This document shows, piece by piece, positions 13,085-24,484 of a stretch of DNA of 64,000 nucleotides. Positions within the stretch are counted from its first letter, which is position 1. Every line of letters begins with the position of its first letter. Under the pieces are notes generated by a model that saw only the letters and a list, made by a program, of their open reading frames with translations, ran no database searches and was not told where the DNA came from. This DNA comes from Liolophura sinensis (Eukaryota; Mollusca; Polyplacophora; Chitonida; Chitonidae): contig NC_088302.1 in assembly GCF_032854445.1 (NCBI RefSeq), forward strand, positions 17,575,767-17,639,766, written 5' to 3'. Position numbers and translations under genes: made by a program.

Positions 13085-13760
13085 AAAGCCAGGAAGTTGT
13101 TACTATATTAGCATGTAAATAATAAGACGTGAATCCAGTGTATCGATTTAAAGCAAAGGAAGCAATAAGGGCACTTCCTTGTCCTGGAAATCCTAGTCAG
13201 CTCTCGCAAAATATGTGCTAATACGCTTAATTGTTGTAAATATAAGACTGCAGCATCAACAGTAAAACCAGAGCAGTGATGGCAAATCAAGGTCACATGT
13301 AGGCCTAACCAGTGAAATCCCACCTGTTGTCAACTTACCTCAGGGTTTAGTCTAACTCTCATGTAAATGACCCTAACCACCATGGACCGGCCCCGATAGC
13401 ACAGTCGGTAGAGCGGCCGCTTCAGGAGCGGTAGATCCAGGGTCAATCCTAGGTCGAGTCACACCTTGGCGTTCAGCATGAACATAGTGCAACGACTGGT
13501 TGACCCGGGCGGGGCAGGCTTACCTGCCAGTAAAGCAGCACCAGTTAAAAGAGCGGTGGAAATCCGTCCTGCAACAAGGAGGCACATTACATGCACTCTA
13601 AGGACTCCTTCGTAGTCAAATGACTGAAAAATTGTTAAGTACGACGTTAAACCCCAAGCACTCACTCACCTAACCACCACGGCTTAAGCAGAATTAGTCC
13701 ACAAAACGCAGTGATTATCAGATGTCACTGGTCTATAATATAAAATACCACTGTGTGGAC
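13085..13760 (+). repeat. Dispersed repeat family D, copy 3, split by SINE-B
   Basis: Blocks 'cacttccttgtcctggaaatccta', 'gtgctaatacgcttaattgttgtaaatata', 'ccagtgaaatcccacctgttgtcaacttacctcaggg' and 'accaccacggcttaagcagaattag' lie in order. A SINE-B is inserted at 13386-13669. The next copy follows directly in the same orientation. Confidence 0.7.
13386..13669 (+). mobile_element. SINE-B, full-length, with 13-bp target duplication
   Basis: The tRNA-like head (ccccgatagcacagtcggtagagcgg with a B-box-like gatccagggtcaatcc) is followed by the SINE-B body (gttcagcatgaac, gtgcaacgactggttgaccc, gtggaaatccgtcctgcaac) and the tail acgttaaaccccaagcactcactcac. The flanks ctaaccaccatgg (13373-13385) and ctaaccaccacgg (13670-13682) form the target duplication, with one mismatch. 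Confidence 0.9.
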
Positions 13761-14146
13761 AGTAAACCAGAGACGCGCCGTGTTAACGTGTAAACACTAA
13801 GAAACAAATCGATTGTAATTTACAGAAAAAAGACACACCTTGGGCAGTGCATTTGTCCTGAAAACCCTGGTCAGTTTTCTCCAAATATGTGGTAATAGGT
13901 CTAATCGTCGTAAATATGAAAGGCCAGGGCATAGAGAATAAATCCAGAAGATCGATAATAATGTGAAAGTGGGCAAATTGTGAAATCCGTCCTCGTTAGT
14001 ATACCTCGGGGTTTTTTTTAACTGTCATGTGAATGCAAAAAAATGGTAGCAACTTACACAAGCCTTCGCACCTTGACTCAAGCAGAATTAGGTAAAAATA
14101 AGCAGTTACAATTCAATAGACTTCGTTAATCTACAATTAATGGGAA
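13761..14146 (+). repeat. Dispersed repeat family D, copy 4
   Basis: Repeats the blocks of copy 3 in the same order (gcatttgtcctgaaaaccctgg, gtggtaataggtctaatcgtcgtaaatatga, aattgtgaaatccgtcctcg, tacctcggggtttttttt, ctcaagcagaattaggtaaaaa). It forms a tandem pair with copy 3. Confidence 0.7.
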
Positions 14147-14765
14147 CGGTGTGTTTTCATCACATTTCATCATACCAGATCTTGGAAGCTCTTAGCAATA
14201 GATTTTATTTATTTATTTATTTGATTGGTGTTTTACGCCGTACTCAAGAATATTTCACTTATACGACGGCGGCCAGCATTATGGTGGGTGGAAACCGGAC
14301 ACAGCCCGGGGGGAAACCCACGACCATCCGCAGGTTGCTGACAGACCTTCCCACTTACGGCCGGAGAGGAAGCCAGCATCAGCTAGACTTGAACTCACAG
14401 CGACCGCATTGGTGAGAGGCTCCTGGGTCATTACGCTGCGCTAGCGCGCTAACCAACTGAGCCACGAAGGCCCCCTTAGCAATAGAAAACAGTAATATGA
14501 GCTTGGAGGTAGAATTCCAGCTATGCCATGCATGGCCGGCTATTTGAAGGTTAATATTGTTTACTTTGCTTTGAGTTTATAACGACCAACTTTTAGGATA
14601 TATCCTCTATCGAAAAACTTTCATCAAATCACTGAACGTGTAACTACTTTCTTCCAATACGCGTGTGTAAATAAGAAAAATACACAGTCCGTTTCATTTA
14701 TGGAGATTATCTTTGCAAAAAAAGATACGATGTCACTGAAGTTTTAGTTTCATTCTCCAGGCCAA
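14147..14765 (+). repeat. Dispersed 330-bp repeat, copy 1, interrupted by SINE-A
   Basis: Matches 27890-28216 closely (ggtgtgttttcatcacatttcatca, ggaggtagaattccagctatgcca, ggttaatattgtttactttgctttg, gtgaacgtgtaactactttctt). A SINE-A sits inside it. Confidence 0.85.
14202..14474 (-). mobile_element. SINE-A, full-length, with 11-bp target duplication
   Basis: The (TTTA)n tail, SINE-A body and complete tRNA-like head (ending gccacgaaggcccc) lie on the minus strand. The flanks cttagcaatag at 14191-14201 and 14475-14485 are the target duplication. The paralogous empty site with a single cttagcaatag is at 27931-27941. Confidence 0.93.
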
Positions 14766-15154
14766 TGAGCAATATTGCATAGAGCTAGGACTTGTGATAA
14801 CAATGAAACAACCTGTATTAAATCGTAAATAAAATATAGGATCAACCTAAATTGCATGTGATTGTCAAACCAATCTTTGTCCAAAGTCCAAAGATTGTGT
14901 TGAAATCATGTGGCATTACCCAAGGGAGATAACCAAAATTGACGCTTAATGTAGCGTTCTCGGGTATCTGTGGATAATGCGGCGACTTTCTCAGCATGGT
15001 TAATCGTGGCCCAAAGTGTTAATAAAAACAGTCTATTTAGTTAACGTTGAATGTTTGCTTATTTGCTGTAAACATGCTATAAAACAATGTATAGTCCTAG
15101 AACGTGCTCACTGTAATATGGTCAGTATAATGTAGAAACTCAAAGGCGCAATAA

Positions 15155-15173
15155 TATTTATTTATTTATTAAT

Positions 15174-15204
<31 letters not shown>

Positions 15205-15510
15205 TTTGAGTATTTGATTTACAGGCAGGTAACAACCATATTGATAACTACTATGTATCTGATTAGTGTTATACGTCTGTACTCACTGCACGACGGCGGC
15301 CAACATCATGGTGGGAGGCGGAAGGCAATCGGGCAGAGACCAGGAGAAACCCATGACCACCCGCAGGGGGGATACCAGACCTTCCCGCGTTTTGCCGGAG
15401 AGGAAACCAGTATCAGCTGGACTTAATTCACACCTATCACATTCGTGAGGGGCTCATGGGTATTGCGCCGAGCTGGCACGCTAACCACCTCGGCCACGGA
15501 TGCCTCCCGC
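15155..15510 (-). mobile_element. SINE-A copy with long (TTTA)n tail
   Basis: About 55 bases of TTTA repeats, then the body (gcacgacggcggccaacatcatggtggg, gaccttcccgcg) and head (gctaaccacctcggccacgga). Moderately diverged. Confidence 0.85.
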
Positions 15511-16471
15511 ATATTTCATGTTTGCACACTAATCACAGGCCACTGGGTTTTCGTTAAACTAACTGATCTAACCGCTCACAACCATTTTGCTCTGAAGTTC
15601 TTCTTGGTGACTCTATAAATCAACTTTTGACCCGGAATTCTTATGATGAAATGAGATATGCCTACGATATGACAAAGAAACAGGAAATACAATGTCGAGT
15701 CGCTCAAATTGTATTGTCTTTTCTGTGAACCTGCTGGTGGTATTCTCGACTGGTTAAAGGTTTGTACATCTTAAACGTGTGTTTCTAATTTTATTTAGTT
15801 TCACTTAATTCTTAACGTAAACCGTACATTTAAAAACGAAATCTATGATAAATTAAATGAGGTATTTATCTTCTTACTTCTTTCATTAAATCACACATAC
15901 AGAGTACGGAATCATGTTAGAGGCGAGCTCCGAGATCTGTACGCCATGTTCCCAGCTCAGCTTCCACAATAACCGCTCTGAATCGTTACGCTATCCTCAA
16001 ACTGCCAAAGCTGTACGTCACAAAATAGGGTTCCCGTGATATTTAAGTAATTGTAAATTCATATCATCTAATTATCAGTGAATAATATAGAGATCATACA
16101 CTAACAATTTAGACAAATGTAACCAAATTTATCCCCTCGGACAGCATCCGAATTTTACAACCAACCCTATGGAAGAGTACAGAATAGATCTGTATCCTGA
16201 AAGTTAAGTGGGAAGAATAAAACATATCTCCGATCTAGTCATTGGCAGAGATCAAACGAACAGTACAACGAAATCTGAGTGCAATGGTTGAAGTTATTTG
16301 AGTTCAACAAATAGAAAGTGCCATCCACAAATTAGTGTGCACCTCTGTGAGTTAAATTCCTACAGTCTTAGTTGACAAAGCCACAGGAACAATTATTTCG
16401 TGTCTGTCAAAACCACGTTCACTGATTATCAAGTTTACATTTGCTGAGGAATTTTCCAAAAAAAAAAGTCA

Positions 16472-16672
16472 GGTGCACTCAAAAAATTAATCTGTACATT
16501 TTAACAGAAAATCTGTGATCTGAGTGATGTTATAATGTATTCTGTCATATAATACACATTATATTAACTCAACATAAAATGCTATTAGACAAACGGGATA
16601 TTATCTTGAATATAACACAGTTTTATGTTACAACAGAAAACAGATTAACAGATTATTTTAGTGTATATATAC
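16472..16672. mobile_element. Fold-back MITE (CACTCAAAA type), copy 1
   Basis: Begins gtgcactcaaaaaattaatctg and runs through ttttaacagaaaatctgtgatctgagtga with the mirrored part tacaacagaaaacagattaacagatt. It has the same plan as 36381-36896 and 54806-55049 but is more diverged. Confidence 0.65.
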
Positions 16673-17762
16673 TTGCTGTCTGTGTTTTAACATAATATGG
16701 TGGCATCATTTACAATGAAATTTTTAAGAAGTCACCCCGGATGTTAATAAGTTTGTGGAATACATATATCTTTGCATATTTGGCGCAGTGGTACACTATT
16801 GATGGTGTTATCCTGCAAAACACTATTTGAAGTTTTTTTTTGTAGAATCTTTCAGCCAACAATGACTTCACCACACAGTGTCTCCCACGCTTTGTCCTTA
16901 GAATTGCTCGTTATGGTACTTCCGTCGTTAACGCGCAACCCGATCCCGCGTAACCACGTTCCGTCTCGCGTCACCTTTTATACAATAGCATACACATTAC
17001 CCTGATTGTGGTCTCTCCTGCATGACGAGAGCTGGGACGTCTTCTCGTTATCCTGTCGTGTGTGAAAAAGGTGTTTACCCAAACTGCAGAGTGCATGCAC
17101 AAACTAAATATTATCGAGTGAGTCGCGTACACGTGTACCCGCGTGTACATCATCATAATCTGGTCAGGTGTTTACCACAGACCCAATGCATATCGAAGTC
17201 GAGCAAAACAACAAGATGTGTCCATTTAAACTGACATGGACATCAGTGGTACTGCCAGCTTTAAATTGTCAAGAGATTACAATACTGTCAGCGGTTGCGA
17301 TGTGTCAACCGGAACGAAGCCTTAATTACATAGTGAAGCGGCATCATGTCATGACCAGACGAGATCTATGTGATAACGCTACTGACACTTTTGCGAGAGT
17401 GCGAGCGAGAAGCTTAATTCTGTAGAAAAAGTACTCAAAAGCTCTGATATGTTTGACAGCCTATTATAATTATAAGGCCCAGTTGTTCGAAAGTGTATTA
17501 GCTAATACTGGTTTTAAGTCCTGTTTTATATTTAAAGTTTTAGTCAAACCCAGTAACCATTGCTGGTGTCCAAAGTCAAAGTATAACAGCAGCAGTTTTA
17601 GTTCATATTTAATATACTGGTACACAATTCTTTTGAGGCTAGGTGCAAAATTGAAGACATGACTTAAAGTTAAATCTGATAAGTCTTCAACCAGTTTTGA
17701 ACAAGGGGGCAAAGTGGTTTAATCCCATACTAGGTTCACGCTGTCCAAGCGTCCATAAAACG

Positions 17763-17969
17763 GGACCTATGTGGCCTAGTGATTAACGCGCTAGCGCAGC
17801 ACCACGCTGTCGTACGTTGGAACGTCTGAACGTATTCTTTGGGTGGTCGTGGGTTTCCTGCGGTCCCTGCCCGGCTATCTCCCATCATAATGCTACCCGT
17901 CGACGCATAAATAAAATATTCTTCAATAAGACGTAATATACCGTGCAAATAAATAAATAATAAGAGTGA
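17763..17969 (+). mobile_element. SINE-A variant
   Basis: A tRNA-like head ggacctatgtggcctagtgattaacgcgctagcgcagc runs into a shortened body (ggtggtcgtgggtttcctgcgg, ccatcataatgct) and an aaataaataaataa tail. The B-box region is deleted. Confidence 0.8.
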
Positions 17970-18384
17970 GGTCGCGTGTTTGAAATCAGGCCATGCTAGG
18001 GCTTAGGGTAAGTCAGGACGCTATTCCGCTACCTGGCAAGGTACGATGAACTACATCCGCTTTGCGTTACCTTTAAACCTGAATACCATTAGACAAGAGA
18101 AACATTCTTGGGTATGGCGTTCAACACCAATAATACAAATAAATACAGTTGTAGTTGTCGAACAGCGTTGGTGCAAGTCTGCAAAAAATTGCGGGCTGAT
18201 ATGTTTGCCAGGACTCACTTTCACAAAGCTTCGTCAACCAAATTTCTTGCAAAGTTTTCGTAAATAAAGTTATCAGTATACCGACCTAGGTCATTTGGTC
18301 ATAAAGTAGCCCTGAAGTTTTAGAAAACTACGAGAACTTGAACCACGGGGGCCTAGGACCATAAACATATTGATATTCCAACAC

Positions 18385-18565
18385 AGCATTATGAGTAATT
18401 CTAGATCAGTGACGTCTGATATATTGCACTTAGCATCACTTCATTTTTTTGTTTTACCTACTTCTACTTAATGCATGATACTATAATGGGTCTGTAATTT
18501 GTGACTGTTGAAGCATTCACATGAACAGTTAGAATAAAACCCGAACTGAGGTAAATGATGACTCA
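18385..18565 (-). repeat. Dispersed repeat family D, copy 5
   Basis: Reverse-orientation blocks gagtaattctagatcagtgacgtc, atattgcacttagcatcact and catgaacagttagaataaaacc match 44705-44960. Confidence 0.65.
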
Positions 18566-19160
18566 GTTGTGGAGTAATTAACTCTAGGCCTGGGACTGAA
18601 TCATTTACCTCAAAAGTGACAAAAAGTACGATATTTTAAAATAAGAATCCTGTTACCCACATTTTTCTCCATGAAACAAGACTTTGACTCCCACCGCGCC
18701 GTAATATAGAATAATTTTACGAAATTGCAAAAATTTTAAATCCATTTGGGGCCTCCTAGCTAATGTGACTCCAACATAACCTCACTAAGGAAATGTGGTA
18801 TCAGCCACGCCCACAAATGGAGACGTTAAAATCGTAGGGACTATTCTACGGTCTGTGTTTTCATCACGAGGTGTATGACGTAATGGAAATGACGACCCCA
18901 ACAGCCAGAATGTCTCCATTTCTCCTTTACCCTGTTAAAAACGAATGACAAATATAGAGGTAATTTTAACCTCGTGTTAGTGTTGACATAGATATAGTGC
19001 AAACAGAGTGTGAAACATTTCTGCATCAATTTAAACATAAATATACTCATATTGTTAAATATCAGGATTTCCCACCATGAAAAAAGAAACATTCACTCAG
19101 AGTGATATTCCATTTTATATTACAGTTCTGCTGACTAGGGATTGATTCATATCTTGTTAC

Positions 19161-19174
19161 ATTTATTTATATAT

Positions 19175-19213
<39 letters not shown>

Positions 19214-19328
19214 TTTGTGTTTTACGCAATACTCAAGACTATTTCACTTATACGACGGCGGCCAGCAAAAAGTAGAAGGAAACCGGACAGAGATCCGGGG
19301 AAACCCGCCACCATTCACAGGTTTGTTT
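19161..19328 (-). mobile_element. SINE-A fragment
   Basis: A (TTTA)n tail followed by tgtgttttacgcaatactcaagactatttcac and ggaaaccggacagagatccgg. The head half is missing. Confidence 0.85.
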
Positions 19329-19360
19329 CATTTTATTCAGACGAAATCCTCGATTATACA

Positions 19361-19638
19361 TTAAAATAGGGAGTTGTAACTTCCTCGCTTGGCGTTCAGC
19401 ATGAAGGGGATAGTGCAACGACTGGTTGACCCGTATCAGTAAAATGGCTCGGGCGGGGCAGGCTTACTTGCCTTCGGTAAGTCGTCTCAGTGAAACAGCA
19501 CTAAATAAAAGAGCGGTGGAAATCCGTCCTGCAACAAGGAGGCACATTACACGTATATGCACCCTAATGATTCCTTCGTGGTCATGTGACTGAAAAATTG
19601 TTGAGTACGACGTTAAACCCCAAGCACTCACTCACTCA
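19361..19638 (+). mobile_element. SINE-B with 12-bp target duplication
   Basis: Head-truncated SINE-B, complete from cttggcgttcagcatgaaggg to ccaagcactcactcactca. Flanked by ctcgattataca at 19349-19360 and 19639-19650. Confidence 0.88.
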
Positions 19639-20279
19639 CTCGATTATACAATTATCTGAATATTAAACCGTAAAAGTTGAAGACTGTGGAGCCCTAAGCG
19701 GACGTTTCCACCTTTGAAAAAATATTTATGCTAAAGAAAAAATAGTTTATCTATTTAAAGTAACGGTAAAAAGTCTGTCTGTGTTTCTAGAAATACCCAA
19801 ATTATTTACTATTTGTCATTCGGCTCATGATAATCTCTTTCTTGCCATTGAATCAAAAATGTTGTCCTTTATTATAAATAATCAAACTATTTATCTTTCC
19901 GTCATAATGATACAAAAGAAAGCTGGATAAAAAATAATGACTATTTTCTGGTTTTCTGGCTACATTCAGTAGACAAACCTTTTTATCTGTGACATAAACA
20001 GTAAAAAGAGGAGCATGCCAGCTAAAAGGCTGCCGAGAAACACAATGTTATCTGGAAATGTGAGAACAGACCTCAAAGTACTACTAAACTTTCGCTGAAA
20101 TATTTCAAAAGGGACACTATCTGCTATGACTTCAGTTAACAGACAGTAGGTGCATATACTTGAAGACTTCAGTAGATAACGCTTTTATTTATTTGATCAT
20201 GTACTATACACCGTAAACACGGATCCTATAGCATTGATTCATACCGCAACAGCACTAAATCGCAATACAGATATTTGTA

Positions 20280-20660
20280 AGCCAAATGGCAATAGAACAG
20301 AGACATTCACACTCCATGACAGCTTCGCGAGAACAACGCCAAATGGCAATACACGTAGAACAGAGACATTCGCACTTCACGACAGCTTCACGAGAACAAC
20401 ACCAAATGGCAATACACGTAGAACAAAAACATTCGAACTTCACGAGAACAAAGTACGCCAAATGGCAAAACACGTAAAACACAGATATTGGTCCTTCAAA
20501 AGAACAAAGTACGCCAAATAGCAATACACGTAGAACAGAGACATTCGCATTTCACGAGAGCTTCACGAGACAAATGTCCATTAACGTAAAACAGAGAAAT
20601 TCGTATTTCACAAGAACGACACAGACTGGCAATATACGTAAAACAGAGACACTCACTTCA
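20280..20660. repeat. Tandem repeat of about 55-63 bp, 7 units
   Basis: Units follow gccaaatggcaatacacgtagaacagagacattcgcacttcacgagaacaa with length changes caused by an optional gacagcttcacga segment. Both strands stay open over parts of it. No spacers between units, so not a CRISPR array. Confidence 0.85.
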
Positions 20661-21159
20661 CGCTTGAGTATTCACATCCTATGTTCATGAATACTGAGTT
20701 TACTTACTTTAATATATATTCTTCCTCGACTTTGAACATCGAATTGTCCTGTACGGCTTAAGATGTCTGCGGTTGCTTTGCTCATATGAACCTTCAACGC
20801 TGTGGAATTTAAACAAAAAGTGGTATGACATGGTCAAGAGGGTATAGCAGCGGGCCACTGAGTTAAAATTCTGAAAAGCTATATAAAATTTGTTTGAAAT
20901 GAATAAATATGCGTATAACCGGATAATAATTACGTCACAACAAAAACCAGTCTGTTTCAAACACTTTAAGTAATATATAATTACTGCAAAGTGAAAAATC
21001 GTGATTTTTCAGCTGGAGACAGTCGATTTACAACGAACACGTAGTTCGTGCTTCTCTAATATTTAGTCTAGAAGGCTTACGTAAAACATTGTCCACCGCG
21101 ATCGTCGTACCTTTATGTATCACATAGAACGACATCCTCCCGAACCATCCTGACTCGGT

Positions 21160-21310
21160 CAAACATTCGGAATACGCGAAAGACGCCTATCCGCGCTGTT
21201 CGCGCCCGCCACCCTCTCCACGCGGGCATGTACACCGCGGGGGGCGCGGTTCCGGGTGTTCTGCGGGCACAAAGATTTCGGTCAAAAATGGACGCTATCG
21301 ACCGGCCACC
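21160..21310. other. Short CpG-rich patch
   Basis: About 150 bases rich in CG dinucleotides (ccgcgctgttcgcgcccgcc, gtacaccgcggggggcgcgg) in an otherwise AT-rich region. No gene was recognised; an ORF on the minus strand here is probably a by-product of high GC. Confidence 0.5.
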
Positions 21311-21487
21311 GTGGTTAGTGGACATATAGAAGTAGACACAAAATTGCTTTACTCCTGCTGATGAATAGTAAAAGTCAAATAACATACACGTATAGCATGA
21401 TGCAGAGAGAAATGTCGTGATTTGTCAGTGCAATTGTATATCACCTGTCGGACAAACCACGACATTCCACTGAACTAGCTCTCTTTG

Positions 21488-21809
21488 GCCCTAACCCCGA
21501 TGGCTCAGTTGGTAGAGCGTCCGTTTGGGGCGCGGTAGATAAAGGGTCAAACCTAAGACTTTAGCTTCCATGGTTGCGTTCAACATTAAGAGGAGAGTGC
21601 AACGACCGTTGACCCGTATCAGTATAATGGCTCGGGTGGGGCTGTTTACTACCCTTCGGTAAGTCGGCTCAGTGAAGAAGCACTAGATATCGATAGAAAT
21701 CCGCCGCGCAACAAAAAGTCACATAACATACAATATAAGGAATCCTTCGTCGTCATGTGAGTGATAAAGATATTAAGTGCGAGGCTAAAACCCTAAGCAC
21801 TCACTCACC
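21488..21809 (+). mobile_element. SINE-B, full-length, diverged
   Basis: Head cgatggctcagttggtagagcg with B-box-like gataaagggtcaaacc, body gttgacccgtatcagtataatggctcggg, and tail ctaaaaccctaagcactcactcac. Confidence 0.88.
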
Positions 21810-21999
21810 CCTAATCGATCAAATCATTGGTAAAGCACAAAATAAATAACTTGAAGGCGTGTTCAATGAAACAAAGCCTCGCGACAACATTGTCAAGAAC
21901 ATTAATCGTGTGACTGACTTTGACAACTCAATGGGAATTAAACCACATTGTGTGGCAAATACCGCTAGGAGAACTTTGCTTTAACAGATAGGTATCACA

Positions 22000-23778
22000 T
22001 TGTTGATAGTAATCACATTGTTGATAGTAATCACAATTCCATCACAGTACTGGCATACATTTATCAACCCATGGGAATACTAATGCGGAAGTGGACGGCT
22101 GTAGACCGTCAGTCATCACAGAAACGTTAAATTAATGTACACAGTATTTAATATGACTGAGATAGTTTGGTAGAGTGATAAAGGCGTTTGTCTTTCAATG
22201 GCTATGTCACCAAAGTCGTGCTTCAAACCTATTTTCGGACAGGAAATTTAAAGATTCTCCGGATTCCATTGTTCTCGGTTTACTCCAGACACTCTGGATA
22301 AAATCCGTCCATCAAACTGGCCACCTTCGCACAAGAGAAAATCAACAACAATCAGAAAACAATAATACTTTCTAACCCCCTGGAATCCATGCTGTATACC
22401 ACCTTCTTTTGCAATACACCTTCGTTGAACGGAATATGATACAGGTTGTATGCCGATCGGCCCGGTTTTTGACATGGTGTGTCAGTGAGACAGCACTATA
22501 CATTTGTCAACATTTAAATCGGCATGCTCCTGAGGACTTCTGTGACATACCAGGAAAGAATCAAACAAATAAACCAGAAAGTAAAATGCGACTGTTCATA
22601 ATCCACGATTTTCCTCAGAGGGTAGCATAAAAATAGGATAGAGAATAAATCTGCCCAAACCCTGTGGGGCAATTAGTTAACTACATTGCTACAAAATCTT
22701 ATTCATTATACAGCAGTCAAATTGATCTGAATCACTACCAAATATTTTTTAATTGTTTCGCCCTGTATTTATTTAGGTCTGCCAACTCCGGAATCAGGTG
22801 AACCTTTCTGTAAATTTTTTTAGGTGCCCTAGCTGTCTTATCAACCCAAAGTGTCTTAAACGTCACATTTGACCGTTGTGTGTCGTGTGGTCGTGTGTTT
22901 CGAACCCAGGCTCCACTGCTTTGTGTTGACTTTTAAAGCTTTCGCATGCGTAGTAACTAAATAGCGTTTTGAATAATCGGCTGCTGAGGCCACTCTTTAA
23001 GTCGTCAAGAACATTGTGGCAAGCGCATATTGCGGCTGATTCATAATACTTAACCAAGTGACGATATCCGATTGTCCTAGAATAGAATTCTATTGTTCAG
23101 TTGGTATTTGAAGTGAAAAAAACCTTGTGTAAGATCAAAATGGTATCTGATTACTCCGGAGTGATGTTTGGTTAATTCACGCGTCTTTTAGTTCTTAAAT
23201 GATTCTGGATTGTTCCAACAGAAGTCGGTTGCTGTTCATTGGTATTTGGTTGTTCTCAAATGATATTTGGTTCTTCTCGAAAGGATACTATTTGTTTTTG
23301 AATGTTTTTGAATTGATGCTGAGTGGACTTGACTTTTTATTGAATGGAATTAAGTTTTTCTCGAGTGGGTACTCAGTTTCAAACGTTAAGAGCCCTCGGT
23401 TGTGGGCATAAAACAAGTGCAGCAGGGTGAAAATGAACTCAAAGTGCAATCAATTAAAACGAATTAACATACATATCTTGCTGACAGACAATAAATACCG
23501 AATAGAAAATACGACGAACAATCTTGAATGAACCTACAAATATTCTCATGTAAAAATCTCTATACATCTTTCCAAGCTGATGATGAATTCACGGGAAAAG
23601 ACGGTTGGTAAAGTCACTGGTCAAATGGCGTTTCACTTTCAGAGATTTGGAGCCTTGTAAGTGATCCTTGAAAAACTGCGTCTAACCAAGCACGTGTCCT
23701 GAAGACTAGGAAAATAACTTTCGCTGTATCTTTGTGCAAACACTGCACAGAAAATTCCTCTAAATCATGTAAGAAACA
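22000..23778. other. Gene-free stretch
   Basis: A 19-bp doublet (acattgttgatagtaatca, 22000-22035) is the only pattern seen; chance open frames only. Confidence 0.5.
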
Positions 23779-23857
23779 TTTATTTATCTATTCATTTATT
23801 TCATTAGTGTTTTACGCCGTACTCAAGATCATTTCCACTTATACGACGGCAGCCACC
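23779..23857 (-). mobile_element. SINE-A 3' fragment
   Basis: A tail plus ttagtgttttacgccgtactcaagatcatttccacttatacgacggcagcc; nothing of the head is left. Confidence 0.8.
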
Positions 23858-24215
23858 AAGATTCCAGCATGTAGGAACATCAAAGGAAACTACACTCAGG
23901 TTATCTATCCATGGCATACGACTATATATAGGCTTTGTTCTTCCTTATCACATTCAACAAACATTACTTTACCCTCGAACTGTGGTGTTTCGCATAGCCT
24001 GTAATGACAACAGGTTTTGTTTTCGTTTAGCATTTGTCAAGACCTGCTGGTTCCAAATGACCTAAGTGATCGATGAAGCCATATACCGGTTGACTGGTTA
24101 GCTGAAGTCTCTAGGCGAATGTTGAGATCGGTGAAGATCAGCGTTGGAGGTAGAACTTGGCTAGAAATACGGGTGTAAAAGTTGCGACTACAAGTAAGAC
24201 TATGTGAGAAGTGTT

Positions 24216-24484
24216 TTGGTGATTAGTGCTTTACGCCGTACTCAAGTACATTTCACTTATACGACGACGGCCAGCATTATGATGGGTGGAAACGGGGCAG
24301 AGCCCGGGGCAGAGCCCGGGGGCAAACCCACGACCTTCCACAAGTTGCTGCTAGACCTTCCCACGTAAGGCCGGAGAGGAAGCCAGCATGAGCTGGACAT
24401 GATCTCATAGCGACCGCATTGGTGAGAGGGTCCTAGGTCAATACACTGCGCTATCGCGCTAACCAACTGAGCCATGAAGGCCCC
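24216..24484 (-). mobile_element. SINE-A, near full-length
   Basis: Body and complete tRNA-like head (gctaaccaactgagccatgaaggcccctt) are present, with a small internal duplication of cagagcccgggg. It adjoins the decayed start of the 34-bp minisatellite. Confidence 0.9.

Noticed and set aside
13386..13460. tRNA gene
   Set aside because: Head of a full-length SINE-B with target duplications.
17022..17425. Overlapping plus-strand frames of 70-85 codons
   Set aside because: No family recognised, no conserved motif, frames overlap each other without preference.
20280..20660. CRISPR-like array
   Set aside because: Repeats are contiguous with no unique spacers, and the host is a eukaryote.
21113..21385. 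90-codon minus-strand frame over the CpG patch
   Set aside because: Arg-rich composition is what GC-rich random sequence gives.
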